In this document: positions 1 to 5,085 of the stretch, one piece after another
Numbering within the stretch: position 1 is the stretch's first letter
Layout: every line of letters starts with the position of its first letter
Assembly: GCA_025358195.1 (NCBI GenBank)
Contig: JANYKP010000251.1
Coordinates: 1-5,085 of the forward strand
DNA length: 5,085 nucleotides
Source of the DNA: Cyclobacteriaceae bacterium
GTDB taxonomy: Bacteria; Bacteroidota; Bacteroidia; Cytophagales; Cyclobacteriaceae
Reading direction: 5' to 3'
The notes under the pieces: generated by a model
What the model saw: only the letters and a program-made list of their open reading frames with translations
Told to the model about the DNA's origin: nothing
Database searches by the model: none
Made by a program: the position numbers and the translations under genes

Positions 1-171
1 CGCCTGAATGGTCGGAGCATATTCGGTCACAACGGGTTCACTGATGGCTGGTTTTTTTGTGTTGTTGTAATAGGCCATCGAATCAAATGGCGCTGGTGTG
101 ATCGATGGCTGGACCTGGGCCATCAATGCACCCCGGATAGAAAATAAAACAAACAATAAAAGATACCGCAT
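1..171 (-). CDS. Secreted protein of unknown function, N-terminal part only (gene runs off the left edge)
   Basis: I read 57 codons without a stop, starting at the ATG complementary to 169-171 and continuing past the window edge. The product begins MRYLLLFVLFS and continues to ALMA-QVQP, which looks like a Sec signal peptide with cleavage after about residue 18; mature exported proteins starting with Gln are common in Bacteroidota. An Arg at residue 13 interrupts the hydrophobic core, which is slightly unusual. The mature part visible here (about residues 19-57) is rich in Pro, Thr and Ser and contains a YYNN stretch, with no recognisable domain. The start lies 17 bases after the stop of the CHAT protease gene on the same strand, with an AAGGA (186-190, complement) overlapping that stop, 14 bases before the ATG. 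This spacing supports one transcript and perhaps translational coupling. I do not recognise the family. The export signal is seen; co-function with the protease is inferred. Confidence 0.72.
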   Translation of the reverse strand, partial: MRYLLLFVLFSIRGALMAQVQPSITPAPFDSMAYYNNTKKPAISEPVVTEYAPTIQA

Positions 172-188
172 AGCTTTTTTAAGAATCC

Positions 189-3100
189 TTATAACCCAAT
201 TAAGACAAACGCACCCCAAAAATAAGGAGCGTCGTATTTTTCTCGCATGGCCAGCTGGGCTTTTCTAAAAGCGTTGTTTCGTTCCAGTCCTTCCAGCCAA
301 TAGGAATAAAACAAATTCATCAATTCCTGGGTGGCTACATCATCTACCTGCCACAAACTCATGAGTACGGAATTTGCTCCCGCTACCAAAAAAGACCTTT
401 GCAAACCGTAAACACCTTCTCCGTTTCGTATTTCGCCCAAGCCTGTCTCACACGCCGAAAGCACGACCAGGTCGGTCTTGTCAAGATTCAAATTCATGGC
501 TTCGTATGCTGTGAGTACACCGTCTTCCTGACTCTGCCGACTACTCTTTTCAACACCCGCTCCCGCCAAAAGTACTCCGGAACGGAAAAGAGGATTGCTC
601 AGCAATTCACTGGTTTCATTTTCATTGATTTCCACATCACTTAGAAAAAATCCGTGGGTGGCGATATGAATTACTTCCGCCCCGATTACTTTCTTCATGT
701 TTTCTTCGGTAGCCTCCTGCTTTTTAAAAATCTGAGAGGACCATTGATTGGCTACAAGAATTTTCTGTACTCCATCCACTTCCTTTTCGGTGGCGGGCAA
801 TACGGGTATCTGCCCTCCTTCAAAACCGTATACGCGCGCCATGCTTCTTTTTGGGTCAATTTCCTGGACGTTGGGCACGCCCAAATTAAAATCAGCAAAG
901 CCAAAAATCGAGGCACTCTTCGTATACGAGGCGACCCTTCTCTCCTCGGCCAGTTCACGGGTGTTGCTCACCAAGCGGATGGTAAAATCATCAATCACCC
1001 ATCGTTTGGAAGACGCGTTGTAAAGCGAGTTGAAATTGACTTTGTTGAACACCCCGTCACAACTTAGATAAATAGTGTTGACGCCAGTCAGTTTTTGGTT
1101 CAGTGGCTGCCAGAAGTGCCTGTAAGAGCTGGTGTCACGTAAGTGATATTTTATTGTGTTACGGTGGAATTTATACAGGCGAGACTCCAACTGACTTCCT
1201 TTGGGCCAGACCATTAATTCGGGGCCTTCGCTTGCAGCCCGGAGCACTAATCCAATGTAATACACGGAATCCTGTGTGTACTTTTTCTTGATCCGAACAA
1301 TCTCAATGCCGGCCTCCCCTTCGCGCAGACTCTTCTGCACCCCTTTCCATCGGATTTCTTCCTTTTCAAATTGTGATTTGAATCCGTCGGATTTTTGAGA
1401 AAGTAATTTTTCAAGGTCGTTCGCGCGGCCTTCCAGGACTGTCAAATCCATTGATAATTTTTCCCGTTCTTCTTTTGTGTAATTGTAGTAGCGCACCATT
1501 TGTTCTTTCAATGACAGCCATTCGCTGAACATCCCTTGCAACTGGACATCCCCGCTGGTTAAAATTCGTGAGCGCACCTTGTTGCTTGAGTTCAACAAAA
1601 TTGCTTTGGTAGAAAGTTGGAGATCATACAATTTGATTGCCATCTCCGCCCGGCTGGTCGGATTGGCAAATAAATATTGTACACAAAAATCCTGGTAGGC
1701 ATCAAACACCGGTTTGATCTTTGCGTAGAATGCACCCTTTTCCTTTTCACTTAGTGAGGGGAAAAAATTTCTCACCTGCTTCTGGTAGTCGGATACCACC
1801 GGCTCATAATATTGTTTTGCTTTTTCCCATTGATGCAACGCATGATAAACACCTGCCAACCCAAACAATGAACGGGTGTAGTCCGGATGATTTTCACCTA
1901 AGATTTTTTTCCTTAAATCAACGCTTTCCCGCCACGTTGCCTCAGCCCGTACAAAATCTCCCTTATCCTGATAGAAGGCGGCCAGGTTGCTGAGCGTGGT
2001 TGCGTACGAAGGATGTTCCTGACCCAATGTGACCTTCGTTAAAGTCAGCGCCCGGTTCAACGTCTCTTCGGCCTCCCGGCTGCGGCCAAGTTTTTGATAG
2101 AGCGTCGCAAGGTTTTGAAGAGAGATGGCATATTGCGGATGATTTTCGCCGAGCACTTTGCGATCAATTTCAAGAGCTTCTTTAAACAAAGGCTCTGCGA
2201 CGTCCAACTGTCCTTGCAGTTGATAAAGTGCTGCCAGGTTTTGTGTTGTCGTGGAGTATTCTGCGTTAGATTTGCCGTACAGTTTTTCAAAAATAGATTT
2301 TGCCTCCTGCAGCAACTGACCAGCATCACGGTAGTTTCCTAATGTTTGATACAACAAAGCCAGGCTGTTGAGTGAAGAAGCGTACGATGCACTTTGCGGG
2401 CCATTGGTTGTCTTTAAAATATCCCGAGCACCTTTCAGGTACGGTTCGGCCTTGGTATAATCACCCGTGATTTGAAAATACCTCCCCATGCTTAACATAC
2501 CATCTGCATACTGAGCAGAACTTACGCCAGCAACGCTTTTGTAAATCATCAGGCACGAATCAAGTTCTGCCTTTACCGGCGAAAGATCTCCCAATCTCAT
2601 TCTCAACAACGCTAAATTTTCCAGGGCCTCTCCATAGGCCAGACTGGACTGCCCGTTGATTGCCTTTGTGGCCGCAAGTCCGGTTTTCATGACTTCCCTG
2701 GCGGCGGCCAACTGTCCTTGTGTTTGTTTCAGCGCCGCTAAATTATTCAGCGTTAGCAGATAATTGCCATCGGCGTGTTTCTTGTCAGGGTAATAGGCCG
2801 CTATCAACGCGTGATAGATTGAATCGGCAGAACCATATTCGCCGTTTCTTCTTTTTAGCTCTGCCAAGCCGAGATATGCTGAAATCATCTCGTTGGTTGG
2901 TTTTACCGATAGTGTTGAATGGATCTGGATAATTTGTTGGTAAACGGCTTTTGCCTCTGCCGTTCTGCCTGATTTGGTTAGGGCAATTCCCAACTTATTT
3001 AAAACGATGATATACTCCTTATGATTGATGCCATACATTTTTTCAATGATCGGCTGCGCTTCTGACAGGCGAGCGAGCGAAAGCTCCTGGTTGCCTTTGT

Positions 3101-4181
3101 CGGAGTACATCATCCCCAGGTTTTGGAGGATGTGTGCGTAAGCTGATAGTGATTCTCTATCTTCCTGATGCAAGTAAGACAAAGCCTCTTGATAGAGCTT
3201 TTCGGCTTTTTCGTAGTCCCCCTTGGCTTGGTAATATGTGGCGCTGTTATTAATTGATAAAGCGTAGGCCGATGTACTGCCAGGGTGACCTTTGATCGAT
3301 GTTAACAGGGCCTCAGCCTCAGCTTGCTTACCTTCTTTCTGGAGGTTGGCTGCTCGGGCACTCACAATCTTAAAATAGTCGTCTCCTTCCTTGCCCGCGA
3401 GACTTTCATAGAGCGTTTGAGAGGCGAGGTAAGACTGCTCTGCTTTGGCATATAAACTAGCCTGGTGGTAGCACTGACCTAAACCCAATAATACCATGGC
3501 ATAGTTTGTGGTATTTTGAAGATTGGCAGTTTCATAAAGCTGCTTGGTTTTCAGGAAGCTGGTTAGCGCTACCTCCGTTCTTCCTGCGTCTGCATTCAGG
3601 AGTGCGTAATAATAAAAGGCTTCCAATTTATCCTCCGGCTCCAACGCTGCATTTTCGATTTCTGAGAGTGATGATGAAAAGTATTCAAACGACTTTTGTA
3701 TGTCATTACTCAAATAGTAGTTAATGGCGAGATTAATTTTGCCACTGATGAGTGGCAATTCATGATTCTTATAGTACTGGGAGAAAATCTGCTGACTGAG
3801 CAAAAGTGATTCAATCGCCTGGTGATAGTTTGACAACTGGCGATAGAACTGGGCTTGATTTGATAAGGCTGTGGCATAGGTGGTGTCCTTTTTATATTCA
3901 AGGATGGCCAATTCCTTTTGTGCGTAACCAAGACCGTCGGAAAATCTTTCTTGTGAGTAACAGATGGAAGAAAGAAGTCGAAGTATGGCAGCGTAGTTGG
4001 CACTGGTTGCTCCACTTGACTGGATGTATTTCGCCAAAGCACTTTCTGCCAATGCGGCGGCCTCCTTCAATTCATTGTTGTTATAGGCTGCGACGGCCTG
4101 CAGGTAATCACTTTTCCATTCTTGCCCCAGGCTGCAAAAGGAAACAAAAAGGAATATGGTGGTATAGATGATATAATGCAT
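189..4181 (-). CDS. Exported TPR-repeat protein with C-terminal CHAT (caspase-like) peptidase domain
   Basis: The product has 1330 residues. Residues 1-19 form a Sec signal peptide (MHYIIYTTIFLFVSFCSLG, then QEW), so the mature protein should be periplasmic or secreted; the Cys at 16 lacks a good lipobox. Degenerate TPRs fill about residues 25-300, and a regular array of 42-residue TPRs fills 306-809, with LGENHP/LGQEHP linkers between late units as in kinesin-light-chain-type repeats. A charged helical linker (about 810-950, possible coiled coil 890-935) precedes the CHAT domain at about 955-1330. The CHAT hallmarks are intact: HIATHGFF with candidate catalytic His1176 (codon 654-656), DGVLTAYEAMNLNL (1220-1233), VVLSACETGLG with candidate nucleophile Cys1244 (codon 450-452), GEGVYGLQRSF, and the terminal FWGAFVLIG. 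CHAT domains are clan CD cysteine peptidases related to caspases and separase; TPRs usually bind partners. The protein ends inside the last CHAT motif, without a C-terminal membrane helix or sorting domain. The ATG at 4181 is chosen because it directly precedes the signal peptide. The substrate is unknown. Confidence 0.95.
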   Translation of the reverse strand: MHYIIYTTIFLFVSFCSLGQEWKSDYLQAVAAYNNNELKEAAALAESALAKYIQSSGATSANYAAILRLLSSICYSQERFSDGLGYAQKELAILEYKKDTTYATALSNQAQFYRQLSNYHQAIESLLLSQQIFSQYYKNHELPLISGKINLAINYYLSNDIQKSFEYFSSSLSEIENAALEPEDKLEAFYYYALLNADAGRTEVALTSFLKTKQLYETANLQNTTNYAMVLLGLGQCYHQASLYAKAEQSYLASQTLYESLAGKEGDDYFKIVSARAANLQKEGKQAEAEALLTSIKGHPGSTSAYALSINNSATYYQAKGDYEKAEKLYQEALSYLHQEDRESLSAYAHILQNLGMMYSDKGNQELSLARLSEAQPIIEKMYGINHKEYIIVLNKLGIALTKSGRTAEAKAVYQQIIQIHSTLSVKPTNEMISAYLGLAELKRRNGEYGSADSIYHALIAAYYPDKKHADGNYLLTLNNLAALKQTQGQLAAAREVMKTGLAATKAINGQSSLAYGEALENLALLRMRLGDLSPVKAELDSCLMIYKSVAGVSSAQYADGMLSMGRYFQITGDYTKAEPYLKGARDILKTTNGPQSASYASSLNSLALLYQTLGNYRDAGQLLQEAKSIFEKLYGKSNAEYSTTTQNLAALYQLQGQLDVAEPLFKEALEIDRKVLGENHPQYAISLQNLATLYQKLGRSREAEETLNRALTLTKVTLGQEHPSYATTLSNLAAFYQDKGDFVRAEATWRESVDLRKKILGENHPDYTRSLFGLAGVYHALHQWEKAKQYYEPVVSDYQKQVRNFFPSLSEKEKGAFYAKIKPVFDAYQDFCVQYLFANPTSRAEMAIKLYDLQLSTKAILLNSSNKVRSRILTSGDVQLQGMFSEWLSLKEQMVRYYNYTKEEREKLSMDLTVLEGRANDLEKLLSQKSDGFKSQFEKEEIRWKGVQKSLREGEAGIEIVRIKKKYTQDSVYYIGLVLRAASEGPELMVWPKGSQLESRLYKFHRNTIKYHLRDTSSYRHFWQPLNQKLTGVNTIYLSCDGVFNKVNFNSLYNASSKRWVIDDFTIRLVSNTRELAEERRVASYTKSASIFGFADFNLGVPNVQEIDPKRSMARVYGFEGGQIPVLPATEKEVDGVQKILVANQWSSQIFKKQEATEENMKKVIGAEVIHIATHGFFLSDVEINENETSELLSNPLFRSGVLLAGAGVEKSSRQSQEDGVLTAYEAMNLNLDKTDLVVLSACETGLGEIRNGEGVYGLQRSFLVAGANSVLMSLWQVDDVATQELMNLFYSYWLEGLERNNAFRKAQLAMREKYDAPYFWGAFVLIGL
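1755..3266 (-). repeat. Twelve in-phase 42-residue (126-bp) TPR units inside the CHAT gene
   Basis: Taking Tyr306 as the first position of a unit, the same position recurs at 348, 390, 432, 474, 516, 558, 600, 642, 684, 726 and 768. It is Tyr in eleven of the twelve units and Met at 432. At +7 there is Leu in ten units (Ser313 and Met565 are the exceptions), and at +8 Ala or Gly in all twelve, as expected for the first TPR helix. No unit is longer or shorter than 42 residues. The sequences of the units otherwise differ clearly, so this is an old array rather than a recent DNA duplication. The units from 642 to 767 are the most canonical, with NLAALYQ, NLATLYQ and NLAAFYQ helices and LGENHP or LGQEHP joints. 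Before the array, Tyr227 and Tyr269 are also 42 apart, but 269 to 306 is only 37, so the register breaks there. Confidence 0.9.
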
Positions 4182-4375
4182 GTTGGAATTTTACGGTCGG
4201 TGATTGATCAGAAAATTTTCCCTCTTTATGAAGCAAAAGGAATGCTTTAAATTCATCAAAATCACTCCTCTCGAATACTCACTTCCCTGACACAAAATCA
4301 AATTTCGGGATTTTAGTCATGTTGTAAAAAGACTGCTAAAAACACCTTGATCGCTTTTTCGCAATCCTTCCAGGT

Positions 4376-4393
4376 CCTGCCGATGTCGGCAGG
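4376..4393. repeat. Perfect 18-bp GC-rich inverted repeat (hairpin-capable)
   Basis: The sequence CCTGCCGA-TG-TCGGCAGG has two exactly complementary 8-base arms around a 2-base centre; as RNA it would form a stem of at least six pairs, mostly G-C, with a loop of up to six bases. It is followed by neither a T-run on the plus strand nor one on the minus strand, and it sits upstream of both flanking genes, so it is not a standard terminator. It could be an element repeated elsewhere in the genome, an operator, or a structure in a long leader of the CHAT transcript. The pairing is seen; the role is not known. Confidence 0.75.
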
Positions 4394-4440
4394 CAAGAAA
4401 TTCAGAAAAACGTTCGACGGGAAAAAATCCTTCCTAACAC

Positions 4441-4448
4441 CAAATTTA
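4441..4448 (-). promoter_or_regulatory. Possible Bacteroidota -7 promoter element for the CHAT gene
   Basis: On the minus strand this reads TAAATTTG, an exact match to the Bacteroidota -7 consensus TAnnTTTG. No TTTG is present at the expected distance of about 20 bases upstream. If used, it would give a leader of roughly 250 bases that includes the palindrome at 4376-4393. One exact match in about 400 bp of moderately AT-rich DNA can easily occur by chance. Closer near-matches (TGATTTTG, minus strand, at 4293-4300 and 4257-4264) each have one mismatch. Confidence 0.2.
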
Positions 4449-4513
4449 ACCCATCCGCACCTATTTACTTACCGTCCAGGTACGTCTTTCCGTGACACAT
4501 CACCTCATTCGTC

Positions 4514-4532
4514 TGTTAACCTTTCATTAACA
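4514..4532. promoter_or_regulatory. Inverted repeat TGTTAA-N7-TTAACA upstream of the iron-sulfur subunit gene
   Basis: Two perfect 6-base half-sites are separated by seven bases, a geometry that would suit a dimeric regulator. It ends 52 bases before the start codon at 4585 and lies just upstream of an AT-rich stretch (4551-4563) that contains TATTTTTA, one mismatch from the -7 consensus TAnnTTTG. The nearest upstream TTTG (4538-4541) is only 13 bases from that element, closer than usual. An operator role is therefore a guess from position and symmetry; the half-site does not match a regulator that I can name with confidence. Confidence 0.25.
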
Positions 4533-4584
4533 AGCTATTTGACCTCTGATTTGTTATTTTTATAGGTCATTTCCAACTACCACT

Positions 4585-5055
4585 ATGGCTTCATTAACCT
4601 TGAAAATTAACAGCAAAAATTACACGGTCGACGCTGATCCTAAGATGCCACTGCTCTGGGCCATCCGCGATATCGTGGGACTCACTGGCACCAAATACGG
4701 TTGCGGCATCGCTCAATGCGGAGCGTGCACCGTTCACCTAGAGGGAACCCCCGTACGCTCTTGCTCATTGCCTGTTTCAGCGGCAGTAAACAAGAACATT
4801 ACCACCATCGAAGGATTATCAGCCGACAATTCTCATCCCGTTCAACTTGCCTGGATTCAGGAGCAGGTCCCGCAATGCGGTTACTGTCAAAGCGGTCAGA
4901 TCATGGCCGCCTCTGCCTTGCTGAAGCGAAATGCAAATCCAACAGACAAAGACATTGACGCTGCCATGCAAGGTCACATTTGCCGTTGCGGTACCTATCC
5001 GCGTATCCGTAAGGCGATCAAGACAGCCTCGCAGCTAATGGCCTCCACAAAATAA
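4585..5055 (+). CDS. [2Fe-2S]-binding small subunit of a molybdenum hydroxylase (xanthine dehydrogenase / isoquinoline 1-oxidoreductase alpha family)
   Basis: The 156-residue product has the full length and both domains of this family. The N-terminal plant-ferredoxin-like domain (about residues 1-75) carries one cluster on Cys40, Cys45, Cys48 and Cys60, in the pattern GCGIAQCGACTV followed by RSCSLPV. The C-terminal helical domain (about 80-150) carries the second cluster on Cys98, Cys101, Cys133 and Cys135 in QCGYCQSGQ and CRCGTYPRI; Gln97, before Cys98, is the conserved residue near the molybdopterin cofactor. All eight ligands are present. The subunit relays electrons from the molybdenum centre of a separate large subunit to an acceptor. 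The CRCGTYPRIRKAI ending is typical of isoquinoline 1-oxidoreductase-like small subunits, but the substrate cannot be inferred from it. There is no signal peptide, so if the enzyme works in the periplasm this subunit would have to be carried by its partner. The ATG at 4585 is the only sensible start, as an in-frame stop lies at 4540-4542. Confidence 0.95.
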   Translation: MASLTLKINSKNYTVDADPKMPLLWAIRDIVGLTGTKYGCGIAQCGACTVHLEGTPVRSCSLPVSAAVNKNITTIEGLSADNSHPVQLAWIQEQVPQCGYCQSGQIMAASALLKRNANPTDKDIDAAMQGHICRCGTYPRIRKAIKTASQLMASTK

Positions 5056-5066
5056 TCCGGCACACT

Positions 5067-5085
5067 ATGGAAATAATTAATAAAA
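5067..5085 (+). CDS. Start of the next gene in the operon, probably the molybdopterin-binding large subunit (six codons visible)
   Basis: An ATG 11 bases after the stop of the iron-sulfur subunit opens a frame reading MEIINK before the window ends. The short spacing and same strand indicate co-transcription. In this family the gene after the small subunit is usually the large molybdopterin-cytosine-dinucleotide-binding subunit, often starting with a twin-arginine signal a few residues further on. That identity rests only on gene order; nothing in the six codons themselves shows it. Confidence 0.55.

Larger units (their letters stand above)
4182..4584. other. Divergent intergenic region between the CHAT gene and the iron-sulfur subunit gene
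   Basis: This 403-bp stretch lies between two gene starts that point away from each other, so it should hold both promoters. I see no convincing coding frame. The longest open frame (4347-4565, plus) would need a TTG start, has no recognisable motif, and is rich in Ser, Thr and Phe in a way that suggests chance. The region contains an 18-bp GC-rich palindrome (4376-4393), an inverted repeat (4514-4532), and two adjoining short palindromes 24 bases or more upstream of the CHAT start (TGATCA at 4205-4210 and GAAAATTTTC at 4211-4220). Neither gene start is preceded by a clear Shine-Dalgarno sequence, which is normal for Bacteroidota. No transcription terminator is expected or seen. Confidence 0.7.

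Noticed and set aside
654..1067. Open frame of 137 codons on the plus strand, antisense to the CHAT domain
   Set aside because: It lies entirely opposite the strongly conserved CHAT coding sequence, has no recognisable motif, and is explained by the codon pattern of the real gene.
3710..4042. Open frame of 110 codons on the minus strand in another frame of the CHAT gene
   Set aside because: It overlaps the real frame fully, and the product has no motif; it is a frame shadow.
4134..4136. Lipoprotein attachment at Cys16 of the CHAT protein
   Set aside because: The preceding residues (Val-Ser-Phe) do not fit the lipobox, which needs a small residue just before the Cys; a standard cleavage before Gln20 fits better.
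3806..4171. Open frame of 121 codons on the plus strand opposite the N-terminal TPR region
   Set aside because: The translation is Trp-, Arg- and His-rich without domain features, and the minus-strand frame here encodes the signal peptide and TPRs of the real gene.
189..4181. Csx29-like CRISPR protease (TPR-CHAT of type III-E systems)
   Set aside because: The domain order is similar, but this protein has a signal peptide, and there is no CRISPR array or Cas7-11 effector in the window.
4205..4220. Adjacent short palindromes TGATCA and GAAAATTTTC upstream of the CHAT start
   Set aside because: A 6-base and an A/T-rich 10-base palindrome are too short or too simple to call an operator without conservation data.
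4311..4341. Imperfect hairpin TTTTAGTC ... GACTGCTAAAA
   Set aside because: The stem is short, A-T rich and interrupted by a bulge of two to three bases; such pairings are expected by chance in AT-rich gaps.
4347..4565. Possible 72-residue gene just upstream of the iron-sulfur subunit
   Set aside because: It needs a TTG start, has no ribosome binding site or recognisable motif, and spans the palindrome and the likely promoter of the next gene.

Overview
The window looks like chromosomal DNA from a Bacteroidota bacterium, probably a Cytophagales-type lineage. This is inferred from three things: starts without a clear Shine-Dalgarno sequence, signal peptides that end just before Gln, and a large exported TPR-CHAT protein near a two-subunit molybdenum hydroxylase locus. 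No rRNA, tRNA, CRISPR array, insertion sequence or phage gene is visible.

Layout. About 80% of the window (189-4181, minus strand) is one gene for a 1330-residue exported protein. It has an N-terminal signal peptide, a very long run of kinesin-light-chain-like tetratricopeptide repeats, a helical linker, and a C-terminal CHAT (caspase-like) peptidase domain with its His/Cys pair intact. Seventeen bases after its stop, on the same strand, a second gene starts and runs off the left edge (171-1). It encodes the start of a secreted, proline-containing protein of unknown function and is probably co-transcribed with the CHAT gene.

A non-coding gap of about 400 bp (4182-4584) separates the CHAT gene from a divergent plus-strand unit. 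The gap holds a strong GC-rich palindrome (4376-4393), a smaller inverted repeat (4514-4532) and only weak promoter-like matches. The plus-strand unit starts with a complete two-cluster [2Fe-2S] small subunit of the xanthine dehydrogenase/isoquinoline 1-oxidoreductase family (4585-5055). Eleven bases later comes the first few codons of another gene (5067 onward), most likely the molybdopterin-binding large subunit.

How the genes may work together. The plus-strand pair should form an electron-transferring molybdenum hydroxylase, with the small subunit passing electrons out through its two iron-sulfur clusters. The minus-strand pair looks like an exported protease-scaffold with a small exported companion, which could be a substrate or partner. 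The two units share only the intergenic region, and nothing in the sequence ties them functionally. The most notable internal structure is a block of twelve TPR units in the CHAT protein that keeps an exact 42-residue period without any insertion or deletion.
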